Positions 49,579-62,173 of a stretch of DNA of 64,000 nt are shown one piece after another (the stretch's first letter is position 1; the number at the start of each line of letters is the position of its first letter). The position numbers were made by a program, and so were the translations under genes. The stretch spans positions 2,039,907-2,103,906 of the forward strand of contig NW_002060943.1 of assembly GCF_000150275.1 (NCBI RefSeq), given 5' to 3'. The stretch is from Trichoplax adhaerens (Eukaryota > Placozoa > Uniplacotomia > Trichoplacea > Trichoplacidae). The notes below the pieces were generated by a model. The model was not told where the DNA came from. It was given only the letters and a program-made list of their open reading frames with translations, and searched no databases.

Positions 49579-52500
49579 ATGGATAATCACCAACTTTCCA
49601 ATTTAAACTTCGAGCCAGTGAGCTACTTTATAGGAAATGGATCGGAAAATACCGTGTTAAACGATTGGGATCCATTTGTTTGCTCTGTTGAAACTACATT
49701 TCAACTACCTTTAGCGAGCGAAGTAAACGATTTAGGTAAGTTTTTGGCAATATCAAGATTGAAAAATTCTCAGATTAAACGTAGTGGCTAAGTTAGGAGA
49801 TAAATGCTAGTATATTCCTGCCATTATAATTATTAAAGATGATCTGTCGCAAGCAGCCTCATAGTAAATATACTCTTTTTCAGTCAATTCTGCTGCATAG
49901 ATAGATTTCATTTATACGCGCATTTCTATCGCATCATAGAAATTAAAATTCTTTCTAAGATTGATGCAAATACCATTATTGCAACAGCTGAATTTCCATT
50001 ACCTTATTCAGTCAATAATAAGAAGGAAAAACTACTATTTGCACTAAGTTATAACCAAGAATAGAGTATCATAAAATTATGTAACTTGGTTGATTTAGCT
50101 CTACTGCAGATTGTGTTGCATAAATCACTAGAGAATTTCAGTGTTTATGTCATGAAAGCTTTTTCTCTATTTCCAACATTTTTCTATGTCATAGTTGACC
50201 TTACTAATAACACGTGTTGACTGGACCAGTGAAGTCCGTAAATCATACGTGCTACAGAATGCGTCGAATATTTACGCTATTGTTTATACGAAATATCAAC
50301 ATCAGTCTTGTAAGAAACTGTATGGAGTTTATATATACGATACCCTATACTATACTGTATTGTAGTCAACCACATGGAAAACAATAGACAGTATCAGTGA
50401 TAAGGGATCCTATTCAGTTGTCGTCACGTGGCGTTGATGTAGCGTTTGATATATGGAGACTAGACCTTTATGGTAAATTGCGATCCATTCTGCAACAATC
50501 GTTAATATGAAATTTTAACCGATCCAGATAGTGCAAATCTGAATGATCATGGAATTGGATATCCTAGTAGTGAGAAAGAGGAATATGCAATAAATGATGC
50601 TAAAAACGTGGAAAATACTACAAATCATAATTTACCTACCGCGGTAATGTCATCGTGTCCAAGTAGAATATTTCGTGCAATTCCTTTTCCAGATTTCGAT
50701 ACATCCGTCTATAACGATCTGTCTGAGGATGAGTTGTTTAACCAGCTGAGGTATTTGGTAATGACAGGTGACAGACCAAATGCTTCTGGAGTGTCGAAGG
50801 TAAGATCTGATATCCATAATATAAGAGAATGCTGTTAATCGAGTTTAGAGTGGATTTTTACATTCATACTAGACGTTAATTGTACTGCCGCATATCACAC
50901 ATTGCTGAATCAGTTATTTTCCTTTACGAGAGAGCTCAGAAAAGATTATTACATTCATACTAGAGGTTAATTCTAGTTCTATTTATTGCATATCACACAT
51001 ACAGTTAAATCAGCTATTTTTCTTTACGAGTAAGGAGAAGCTCTTAGCAGGGACTTCTCGATAAAAAATGATTTCTCAAAAATGAAAGAAAGAGAACAGC
51101 AGGAAACGAGTTCACAGTACAATGTCCTCACTTTTTTTCCATTTTTGAGGAATCATTTTTATCGAGAAGTCCCCTAACCTTAGTTTTTACTAGACGATAA
51201 TTCTACCTCAATACATATCACAGAGTTGAATCGGTTATTTTCCCCTACGAGAGCTAGGAGGGGATTTTTATATTCATACTAGAGGTTAGTTTTAGTTTAT
51301 ATTGATAGGTAAATAATATTTTACAGCAATGCTGTTACCTGTATGATAATCATATATACACTACATATATAAGTTAATTCTGCAACAAATTAATCTATCA
51401 GAACAGTTGCTGAAATGATTGTAAATCATTTGCTAGATGTTTCATCAAATGCAATTTATACGTATATATGTATTAGGTCGCAATACTACAAGCTGCTATT
51501 CAATACATTTCGCAAGTATCTTACGGTAAGAAACCTATACACCTCATTTACACAATTCAACTAGTATGAGCAATCTACTTTAAGGCCCATTTTTCTATAT
51601 CACTGAGCGGTTAAAGATAACTAGCTTGGAATAAAAAGGCTCAATTTATATTCATAGAAAAAGATCAAACTGCTGAAGAAAGTAATTTCAAACCTGCCAT
51701 AAAAGCGTAAGATATTTTTTAAAAATTACTGTCCTAAAATAATGCTATAAAAATGAGAGACTATCTAAAATGAGAAAAATGACTTATGATTTGGATGAAT
51801 AAATTATAAAGTTAGATGTAAGGAGAAAATTGAATGTCATTACAATGCAAATGCATTAAAAATTTTCCAATTAATGTTTTAGTGATATCCAAAGTATTCT
51901 AGATGAAAGTCTACAGTACCCATATTGTGCTCAAGCTCAGGAATCAGGTTATGGTAGTCTAACTCCATCTATAAATAGCAATCCATCTTCGGCTAGGGAA
52001 ACTCCTGTTGACATAGAGGATACTGCAAATTTAGAAACTTTGAAGGAGCTGAATTCGATCAATTTTCCTGATGTAACTAGTATATTTAAGCATGACAGCA
52101 ACGTTAAAAGCAAGATCGTTAAACCAAAAAGAAAATATCGTAAAAGGCAAGTAGTTGATAAAAAAGGTAATAGCTGTATTCGCACCGCACTTGATGATGA
52201 AACTGCAGGAGATGGGTGCAAACGAAAACATCGCACATATCAGAACCATAAGAAGAATACTCTACACCCTAAGAATTCACTTGCTAGAATAAAGTATTTA
52301 AGGAATCAAGGAAGGAAAAAGATGAATGGGTGAACACAATAAGGATAATAATCATTCATAGTGAAATAGCAAAATAGCAAAAGATAATTGAAAATAGGGA
52401 TGAGTCAATCTTAAGAATTTTTTCTTAAATTCTTTATCTTGGGCAGATATATGCTGTTTAGCAGAGTCATGCGGCCAAAAATTAGGTCTTATCTACCTGA

Positions 52501-53306
52501 AATCCGTATGCCTGATTGCGTTTGTATGATGGCTAGACTGTGGAATGATTTACCAGAGCGCTATAAAGCACCTTTTAATGATGCAGCCCTAAGAATTCGT
52601 TTAGATACTAAAATGAAAGTGCAGAAAGGGGTACGTGAAGGCGTCTCTACAACTTTGAAATTTAATTACATGGGTTATCCTCTAGCTTAATAATGAAAGA
52701 TAACCAATTGAACACCGCCAATTACTTATTTTTATACGCTTTCATTCACAGATTGGGGAATTCCGCGCTAATAATAATAGAATTAATGAAATATTAAAAC
52801 CCTATCTCGCCGATTCAGATCTTGTAAAAATGCTAGACAGACTTGCTAGTTGTTGCAAGCAGGATTGCGGTAAGTAGAGAAATGATTGCGTTTTTCTCTT
52901 ACGTTTTAATAAAAAGAATTATAGATTATAAATTATACATTAATTTTTATTTGGTGTAAGTGCATTACTGAATACATTATGTAAACATATCTTGTACGCA
53001 TACAAGTAAAACTAAGGTTATTAGCCTATTTTCTCAAATATACTCTCATATCTTTATTATCGTCGTTGGAGCAGAGCATTTAAATTCTAGCATTATTGAC
53101 GGATTACGCAACAAATCCGCTTAATAATTTAGCTTATAACAATTAAATTCTAATTACAATATTGCAAATTAGGTTACTACGTATTAGCAGGAACAGAAAT
53201 TGTGACTAGCTAGATTGATGCCATGACGTAGCAGAATTTATCATAGCTGCAGTATTTTTTTTTAGGAATGTTAATTTGTCATGAATCTTTACTTGATTCT
53301 GAATAA
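49579..53306 (+). CDS. MEIOSIN/BHMG1-like protein: HLH segment plus HMG box
   Basis: Exons: 49579-49735, 50528-50799, 51477-51525, 51658-51706, 51883-52329, 52447-52630, 52752-52869, 53266-53306; 438 residues, all phases consistent. Residues about 117-159 read as helix-loop-helix: helix 1 LSEDELFNQLRYLVM, a loop, then SGVSKVAILQAAIQYISQV, the usual form of helix 2. The region just before helix 1 is acidic (PDFDTS..NDLSED), so the DNA-contacting basic region is absent. A basic cluster KPKRKYRKRQ (256-265) may be a nuclear localisation signal. Residues about 323-375 are an HMG box: NGYMLFSRVMRPKIRSYLPE, then Trp357, and Lys365/Phe368 in KAPF. HLH plus C-terminal HMG box is the layout of vertebrate MEIOSIN (BHMG1), partner of STRA8 in switching on meiotic genes. 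Orthology is inference. The last two exons are the least certain. Confidence 0.7.
50855..51300. repeat. Tandem repeat array in intron 2 of the HMG-box gene
   Basis: About 90-base units starting TTACATTCATACTAGA and containing GCATATCACA..CAG/CTATTTTCCTTTACGAG recur near 50860, 50948, 51185 and 51272. The regular spacing is broken by an inverted-repeat insertion at 51050-51174. Confidence 0.8.
51050..51174. mobile_element. Small inverted-repeat (MITE-like) insertion
   Basis: The left arm at 51050-51084 (GGGACTTCTCGATAAAAAAT...) and the right arm at 51140-51174 are inverse complements apart from one mismatch and one indel. They flank a 55-base core and interrupt a tandem repeat unit, as expected of a non-autonomous foldback element. 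No transposase is present, and a target-site duplication is not clear. Confidence 0.6.
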
Positions 53307-54124
53307 CAAGTTTGCGGCAAGACTTTTAATTTCTGGTCGGCAGAAAATAAGTACCCTTGATGATCTCGTTTTGGTTATCACAAGAAAACTATTTAAAAAG
53401 ATAAATTTTTCCATATTTCTGGATGGTACAGTGAAGAATTTATAAAGCGTTATAACTTTAAGACTACCAAAGGCCACTTTACACTTTTTGTTAGCAAATT
53501 TTAAAATTATAGAAACGGTTTACTTTCTAAAAGATACGCCTTGTTAGCAGTCTAGGTTACATATAGGTAGAATTGAAACAAGCTGACTTTCTGATATTGA
53601 AAAGCTCTCAGCGATATAATTTTTGTATTTTATGCATTTCGTAAATAATTTCAAGGTATCAGTATGACAGATGGAAGCAGTTCAATATATCTTTTGAAAT
53701 ATAATATTTTTTCTTTGCTACGAAATAAATAAAGTTATCTGGTGAATATAAAAGCGATATAAAAATTTCATTTGATCTTCTACTCATTTTCTTTTCTTAA
53801 AAGATTTCATAAAATATAGCATACAAGTATACGTATATTATACATTTGTACGCGAAATACTTGGAAAGTTACGAGCATTTATACAATAATTAACGATTGT
53901 TTAACTGCCAGCTCTGTCGAAAACATAATCAGTATTATAGATGCTCCATATTACACGCGTAATGATTTGACTTTAATTAAGAACATTAACAATATTTGTA
54001 TTTGATTAGTGCAATATACAGACTTTAGTAATATTTTAAGCCACGGCAGTCAAGCATTTTCGACATAGTACGTTATTCCACTTTAGCTTAGTGTAACTTG
54101 GAAGAGGAGATTCCAGCTCAATCA
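53307..54124. other. Short convergent intergenic region
   Basis: This lies between the 3' ends of the HMG-box gene (plus) and the GRIP-domain golgin (minus). It contains AATAAATAAA near 53724 (possible plus-strand poly(A) signal). The plus-strand 3' end could extend further if the final exon is wrong. Confidence 0.5.
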
Positions 54125-57100
54125 TTACGTTCTCTTCAAAACTCGATCAAGCTGGTTTACAAAATTCGAAAGTTAGTGCGAAATAATTTTACATGCGATT
54201 AATTAGAAAAGCTTATTATTCATACCTCTTTAGGACTGAATTGTAGAATAGTTGCAATAGCTTTAACTATTTGCAGTTTGCTTATAGGATTATCGGCCTC
54301 CATATAATGAAGGACGATATTTTTAAGATATTCTAAATTGGCCGTCTCACGAGATCTGTATCGCAGCAATGAAATACCAAAATTGTCATCATAGCATCTA
54401 ATTACAATAACTGCCAATTATGCTATACTATTATATCACTAACTTATCTCGTTCCAGTTTTCTAATTTCCTCCTTTAAGGCTTTACATAAATCTAAGTGA
54501 GTTTGTTCTCTGAATAACAGAATGGCATTTCCAAATGAGGAAATAAGACAGTATTTATCTCTTTAGGAAGATATAAATTCTTACCTTTTTGCTAAATCTC
54601 GCATTTCCTCCTCTAGTTCAAATTTTGACTTCCTCAAAGAAGTCAATTCGATTTCTACCTTAGCCTGTTCTTGTTGATAATGTAACAAGATTCCATCTCG
54701 ACTTGATACCTAATTTAACGCACCGATGATAGTAGAAGTTGTTATCTACAAGCTCTAAACAGAGCCCACTTTAAAAATAAAGATATAACTTAAAAGATTC
54801 TTACTGTAGCGGTAGCAGGCATAGACAGCAGTCTATTTACCGCATCCTCCGTGACCTCGCCGCTGAACTAATAAATAGAATATTTGTACATTTATTCTCA
54901 ATGAAAGCAACCAAAAGTCCTATAATGTAACCAAAACCATCTACAATGCTTATCTACGTACAAGATGACTCCCTTCAAATGATACCGTTCTATTCATACT
55001 TTCTGTAAAAGATTGTAGATTTTGTATCAAATTTGGCTCTTAACATTTAACGACGTTAAAGTATCAAGAATTCCGAGATTGGCAGAATACCTTTAGAATC
55101 AGCTAATATGTCACGTGAATATCGGCGAGATATTCTGCTTGGTATTGGCAATAAATAGTCGGTGCTGCCAGTTAAAAATATATTGTACATGATATTTTAA
55201 TGATTTTGCTACTAAAGTGGCTGTGCCTATCAGACGGCGGTATATAATAAAAAAGGTAAATAATCATCGAAACCTATAACTGGTTTGAAGGGCGCTGTTG
55301 CCGAGGCTACCATTAGTATTTGTATTGGTCTTTAACTGATCGACCTCTGCTTCCTTATCCGCTAACAATTCAATAGTTCGTTCACGTTGTCTTTGCATTT
55401 GCTTTCTTGCTTCGTCAAGTTTCGCCTGAATACGTAAGCCAGTAAAGTGAATTATGGCATTAAAAATTTTTAGAGCTATACTACCCAAAAGAGAACTCCT
55501 ACCAATGATTCGCTTTTTATCTTGTTAATATCATTATCAAACTTTCCCTGCATATCTTTGATTTCAACTTTAAAATAATTTATCTGCAGTATGTAAGTTA
55601 ATTAGTAATTCAATTATATAGAAGGCAAAATCGTACTTCCGTAAATATTGCTATACCGATTCTTTATATTCCTTTTCTTTTCCTTCAAACCAGCTTCTCT
55701 CCGAAATAAGCTTGTTGTTTAGTTCTACAACCTGACGCTGCAAGCTACGATATTCCTTAATATTGAGATCCTGTGAAGGAAAGATATTTACTGTTTAATA
55801 CAGAGGATGTTCTATTAACTTATGTACGTATACGAGGGTAAAATTTTACCTGGCTTCTGCTTTTCGCATGTAATTGAGTTTGAGACTTAAATTTCTCAAA
55901 ATCTTCCTTAACCTGAGCTAGTTCTCGCTTACACAACTATTTTGAGAATTAATATTATACTGTATCAGATTTTACGGGAAATACGCTCGTATATATAATT
56001 ACTGTATTAATACCTGATAAGCTAATTGTGGATCTTCTACTTCCTCATCTACGCATAGCAAATTCCCCAATAGATTGTCAAGGTTTATAATTAGACCGAT
56101 TGATGGCAAAATACTAGTAATGGCGCTCTAGCATACAGAAACAGTAGTAGAATATTATGTCTTACGTGATGAGGCTTGATTACGTTGGTTTGCTTCAAGG
56201 CTTTCGTCCTGTAGTATGAAGATTTTATTATTATTTATAATTATAATTATTGACAGTTACTTTGTTAAAACGATTCAACAAAATAAGCTCACAGGTTGTT
56301 GATATGGAGTATTCGATTCCTTTTGTGATAATTTTTGATACCTAATTTTAGAAATAGAAAATGTGATGTTACGAAAACTTACATGTTTCCTAGACTATTT
56401 TAGAATGGGATAAACTTACTCCAGTTGTTGGCTGACTTTGGTGGATGTCTCTGTTAAGGATGTATTCTCAACATTTAACTGCAATACCTTTTCCTTCAAG
56501 CGTCTAAAAGTTAATTTGATCTAAAATATAATTAAGCTGCCAACTACCGTAATTATAATCATTTCTAGTGATTTACAGTACTGTAGTACAATATAGCATC
56601 ACGTTATGCGCATATTACTATTTTCTACCTAATTGTAATTTGATCTCGTTCTTTTTCGCGCTCAGATACTCCAATTAAATCTGATAATTCTGAAACTTTT
56701 CTTTCTAAATCTGCTACTCTGTACTCGTCTCTGTGTGCCATATCACGAATTCGATTCTTAGAGTCTTGCAAACGCTGTTGTTCATTGGCTAACTCTTCCA
56801 TATGCTGAGCCTTAGAATATACATATATTGATATATGACAGTCATTAAAGTTGCTTTCTAGATCATTATCGAGTGCATCAATGAAAACAAATAAACAACA
56901 AATTTACCCTAAGTTCATCAAGGTCCTGTTGTAATTTCGTTTCTGCAGCAGTCGGTTGGTTTTTATATTTTTCGAGCTCATTAATCTTAGTCTCCGCATT
57001 CTTGGTACATATGAATGTATTAGGTAATCATTCAGTTAGTCATCCAACATATTAAAACGCGATAACAACCTAATATGTATCTCTTTAAATATATTTAGTG

Positions 57101-59765
57101 ATATTTTGGAATGGATAGTATAATACAATACCTATAGCACATAGTCTTTAATTAGCAAAATCGATATTTTAACTTATCAATATACCTTAAGATCACTACC
57201 CAGTGTAGTTACAGATTGCTCTAATTTTGTGATACTACAAAATTGTTAACAAGAACTTCCGTTGTCATTCACGAATAGATAGTATTAAACGACATAAACA
57301 ATTTTTGATTACGTTTCATCTTTTGAATCTTTCATTACAGTTAGTTGATTCTCTAGGTGTTCAATCTATAAGTAAAATTTTAGAACAGCACTATTAAAAT
57401 GGCATTTGAAATTTCATGGTAGAGTAATAATATGGAAGAGATAGTTTAGTTATCACATTTAGCTGTGCTTAGTACTGAATTACGTTTCGAAAACTGTCTA
57501 TCAGGCAATTTATATAAGGGCTTATATGACGTCCAAGAGAAGTCTTTTACCTGTTTTTTCTGTTCATCTTTTATCTGGCGTTCATTTTCAAGTATTTGCT
57601 GTAGTTCCTTTATTACTTCTGTATGCGTAATCATTTCTTCATCCCGTTCTTGAAGTGTTTGCTTTAAGCGTTGTCGTACCTACACGCAGTAAGAGTATAG
57701 GTTGTAGCAACATTTTATCCAAGTAAGATAATCTAAAAAGTCTAGTTGAAACTTTATTTAGGGATTATAATACTATATAGATACAACATAGAGAATCATT
57801 GGCATTGGCATTGCGAAATAACCACGTACTTCGTGTAATTGATCTTCTACATGACTAATATGCTTATCCTTTTCTTCTACGACTCTATTGCATTCTTCAG
57901 TTTTTTGTTCCATTTCACGCTGCGTAAGCAATATAAAATAATTTGGCTAAGTAAACTCGATTGTGCTACAGTTAGAATTAAATCTATAAACTGCAATTTA
58001 TCTGTAATAATATACCAATAGCAGCTTTTTATCAGCTTGAAAACGAGCAGATATTTTCGCTTTCTCTTCAGAAACAGTTACTAATGATGAACTTAATGTT
58101 GCTAACTGTTCAGATAGCTTTGTAACCTCAGATTTTGGAACTACATCACCGTCCACCTTGATGAATATAATAATATTTTAGATCAAAGCTGTTGTAGTAA
58201 GCTCTAGACAATTTAATATAATGCTGTACATTGAAAGGTATTGAGTAATCGATGTTGTGCAATATCTCACTTGTAGGCGATATAGATTATTATTAGGAAT
58301 AGTTCAATACATACTGAATTGAACGTGATGCAATAATATCTAACTCCTATATTATACACTTGGATAATGTCTATTGAGCTTGCCTTATTTCCTCTTGGAG
58401 TTATGCTTTCTTCACTGTCGTTAAGGATACCATCGATTTCGTCTTCATTACCTTTTGCTATTTCTTGATCGCTAGCTTCCTCCGAAGTCGGAGTCATTTG
58501 CTGTCTCTCATTATGTCGATGACTGAGGACTTTAACTGAACGTTCGAGAGCCTCTTTTTCCTTGGCTAAACTTTTGTATGCCCGAATTACATCTAGAAAA
58601 TGGAACAGACCAGAAATGATCATTACATAAAGTAAGAATATTTTCGTGTTCCGGTCATAATTTATTTATTTAAAATACGTCTATTGTAGATGACTTTGCT
58701 AGTAATAATATCGACCATAAGCAATGTTTGGATAAGCCATTGAAAACAGTACAATACACGTATACCTTTTAATTTGATGTTAGTAAGGTGGATTGATTTA
58801 ATTTAATAGCGAGCTATACAGTACTGATACAGTAGTTATTGAAGTCAAAGAGCTGTGTCCATTTCTTTACTTTACATTGAATCGAGTATTAGATTATGGT
58901 AACAAATTTATCCTACTAGCAGTAGATATATAAATAAAGTTTTAAACGATTGGCTTTGTATTTTCATTGAAATAAGTGACTTATGTTGATCTTTAATGAC
59001 AGTAAACTGTCAAGATGAGCAAAGACGAGTAAAATTCATGATGTAGTGTACTGTATATCACCCATAACTTTATATCTGGATGCGTTGTACTATAGTTATG
59101 GAATACAGTACATTCAATAGGTTATGTAGCGACGACAGTCTACTAAACAGTTTAGCAGTTTGTAAAACTGTCTTGAGCATTAAAAGATGGAACCTATAGG
59201 TAACATATGAATGGATTTAATGAAATTATGATATGATTATAATGGTTGTTAGATACTGTAAACGACTTCGTAGTGATTGAATTTAGTCAGGTTGCTGAAT
59301 CGTCAACCTGATTGGTGCTAAAGAGGCTCTCTATCGGTAACACTTATGCAATTGTTAGGTGATCCAAATTCATAAAAAACATAACTGCATCCACAGTATC
59401 GAATACACCTCTACTAGTTGACTATGGTTGGAGCTTATTACTATAGTATAGCAATAAGCCATACGATTAGATTGCAATAAGCCCCCCTAAAAAATATGTT
59501 CAATACTGTCAATACTATCCAGTATACGCGTCGAAATGGAGTATTCCCGTACTAACAAATCATAACAATCCTTAATGATATCCTAGATAAGAATCACAGC
59601 TATCAAAATTGATATAGAATTTAATGTTGATTATCGATCGATATTGTTATTATAGTTGATACCTCGAAGTCTAGATTCATAACGAGATATTTGCTCCTTT
59701 TGCTCATCGATGTAATCCAACAGCTTGTCTGTAGAATTGCTATTATTCATAAAACCTTGGAACAT
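54125..59765 (-). CDS. gcc1: GCC1/GCC88 homologue, GRIP-domain golgin
   Basis: GCC1 is a peripheral trans-Golgi coiled-coil tether recruited by Arl1-GTP through its GRIP domain; it captures endosome-derived vesicles. Exons, 5' to 3' on the minus strand: 59765-59663, 58592-58360, 58141-58016, 57919-57830, 57679-57551, 57365-57313, 57234-57186, 57000-56908, 56810-56629, 56503-56420, 56341-56293, 56208-56166, 56048-56014, 55936-55850, 55770-55657, 55583-55503, 55425-55274, 55134-55091, 55002-54962, 54867-54805, 54709-54585, 54509-54444, 54397-54226, 54151-54125. All phases agree: 746 residues against 775 in human. The N-terminus MFQGFMNNSNSTDKLLDYID and DVIRAYKSLAKEKEALE match GCC1. The middle is coiled coil. 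The GRIP domain (about 692-736) has ETANLEYLKNIVLHY with the Arl1-contacting tyrosine (Tyr704) and ends FSPKE. Several 40-50-base internal exons are inferred from phase alone. Confidence 0.92.
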
Positions 59766-60857
59766 AATGCCAGGCTTTGAATGATTCACGTCTATACTTG
59801 TGATCGAGTGTAAAGAAGAAATAGAAGCATGGATAAACACTACTACACTACATAAAGCAGTGCCTATTACAAATCATGAAGGAGAACGATTGAAGATTAG
59901 GCCAGTAGCAGCGATATCAAGTAGAAATTTCAATTCATGCCTGTTGCCAGTTGGCCATTTTGATTCGAAAATGGATTATAGACCAATATCAACAAGGCCC
60001 ATATTGCGTGTATTGTACAGTACGGTGGACAAGCACTGTATTACAGTACTGCCCAGTACCGTGTTTTGCGCACTAACTCAGTCCACCGTCGTGTCCAGGA
60101 ATTTCATAGTGAACCTTAGGCTACAGTGCAAGGTACTGTCATTTACAGTACAGTACTCCTGGACTACAAAAGTACTGTAAGCTTAACTGGGTTGAACACG
60201 GGAGGCAGACAATTTCTGCACCATGATTATTTCAAGCCTTGCAAAAATGAGCAAAATGGCTGTCACCCTTAGCCTTCATTTCAGGTTGTGCATGCAGAAG
60301 TGGCATCCATGGACTGCGAGATGCACCGCTAGTCCATGCTACTAATATCTTAATGACTTACTGTAATACCCTGTGGAAAATGTCATTTTAATGTATTCCG
60401 AGGTCAACCTGATGTGCAATAGCCACAGGCAATTCTACCGTTGCAGTGATTCATGATTAGCAGAAATCTTGTGACTGCATCAGATCTCCGACAGTCATGA
60501 CATGACTTTTGCCGGCTTTTCGTACCAGTTGAATTTGGACTGTATCACCAGAGTGTCAATAACTATACTGTATTTCTTTCTTTTACCTTACCTTGCTTGT
60601 ATCAACGTCATTCATACAGTAAGAGTATAGCAGCCTTCACCAGGTGAAAAGTGCTCATTTAAATGGCAAAGATCGCTATAGGATTGAGTGCTCGCCATTA
60701 TTAACTACTGCAAAGGCATCCATATCATAAAGTAGAGATAGACTACCATCTAAGAGAAGGGTTGATTCTTATTTATAAGTGGTATGATTGCAATTATTAC
60801 AAAACTCAGTACCATAGTCTATTACTGTATACGAGAGTCGACTAGCATAATATCAAT
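59766..60857. other. Divergent intergenic region with GTAC-rich patch
   Basis: This lies between the start codons of GCC1 (minus) and the next plus-strand gene. Bases 60010-60180 are rich in GTACAGTA/TACTGTAC words, including CAGTACTG and TACAGTACAGTACT. A plus-strand open frame at 59800-60180 runs through this patch and antisense of GCC1 exon 1 upstream region; I do not regard it as a gene. Confidence 0.55.
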
Positions 60858-62173
60858 ATGTCTGAGCAATTGAAGGAAACTAAATTACCCATCGATCAAA
60901 GTAGCGATCAAAATATCATCTTTCAACCTGTAACACTGTCTGGTAATTACCTAAAAGACACGACTTCAACCCTGGAATATGTCTATTTTGCAATAAGCTG
61001 GCTGTTATACAATTATCGCAGCGATTGCATCAATAAGCTCTCTTTTAATTCAGTCAATTTATTTACCAAAGATGGCCTGCCAAAGGGTAGTTTTGACACC
61101 ACCAAGATCGAAAATTGGAATTCTTGTCATTTACACAGGCAATGGAAGGAGCATCATCAGTCGTTTGCTTGTACTGGTGTATTCGTTTTTGCAATCTTAA
61201 CTGCTGATGTTCAAATTCTACCTGTAAATAAACCTGATTCAACGAGTCACAATGGTCCTAATTGTGTTGACCATCGCATTTATACTTCTTCTATCCTTTT
61301 ATCCGTATTTAATCACTTCATGCTGGAAGGCCGTAATTCCACCGCTATCCAGGTCGAAATGGAAAATTCCCTCCTAACTTTAGCCAAAGGAGATGCAATA
61401 TGTATTTATTTCTCCTTTGGATGCTCGTCACAGTTGATAGAGGTGATAGCTATTGATGCGTTGTTCATTAGAATGAATTCATTATTATTAAATGGTAGCC
61501 TTTTTAGCGAATACCACAATAACGTCACTACTACGGTACGAATAATAATATTCGTATATTGTACGTTATATGCAAACCTTATAGAATACACTACCGAAGT
61601 TAATAACTGAATACAGCAATGAAGTTCCCAAACCGAAAAACATTTCTGCTTTAACCAATTTAGAATCCAACTTGGTTTGATGATAGCAACTTCGTAATTC
61701 ATGATTATCGAATATCGAATCGCTTCATACTTGATTATTATTATTGTAATCCTTTCTCAAAGCCTTGCTTCATATCATTCTATTGAACTTATTATGGTAT
61801 AGGCACGCTTCATATTTAAGGATCAAATTCAAATGCAAGTTCGAAACCTGGCTAACGAGATAGTTAATTACAGATCGAGTCAAAGTGAGGTAAAGATCAA
61901 TGTTGCATTTTACTTACAGATTAACAAACTCTAGATTTAGCCCAGCTAGAGGAGCTAATGAACAATAGACTGTTATCTACGTAAACTTAATAGACGACGT
62001 ATTACGGTATTTTCCATTCAATCCGTTGTTCACAATCATAGCAATAATACAAGTTCTACTCTTAGGCGGATTTAAATCAAATGCATAATGAAGACGAAGT
62101 AGAAAAAAGGATCAATAGTTTTGCCAAGAAAATGGTAGCATTGTATAGATCATTAATTGATAGCTACGTTTAG
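60858..62173 (+). CDS. Unrecognised protein, possible C1q/TNF-like beta domain
   Basis: Exon 1 is 60858-61535, exon 2 is 61821-61889 and exon 3 is 62066-62173, all phase 0, giving 284 residues. Without splicing, exon 1 would run on to a stop at 61608-61610 (250 residues). There is no signal peptide or clear membrane segment. Residues about 70-210 alternate hydrophobic strands, with TGVFVFAILTADVQILPV, then SLLTLAKGDAICIYFSF and an ALFIRMNSLLL strand. The strand-GD-strand pattern is reminiscent of the C1q/TNF jelly roll (LxLxxGDxVxV then a final strand), but key aromatic residues are not clearly in place. The C-terminal 57 residues are helical and charged (QVRNLANEIVNYRSS, EVEKRINSFAKKMVALY). 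I cannot name a family; the jelly-roll reading is a weak inference. Confidence 0.5.

Noticed and set aside
56049-56130. Upstream extension of GCC1 exon 13 (open frame with an SILPSIGLIINLDNLLG-like segment)
   Set aside because: It would leave an intron of only about 35 bases and a phase conflict with exon 12. The acceptor at 56050-56049 restores phase and a normal intron length.
59800-60180. 126-codon open frame near the start of GCC1
   Set aside because: It runs through a GTAC-rich repeat patch in its second half, and I recognise no family in it.
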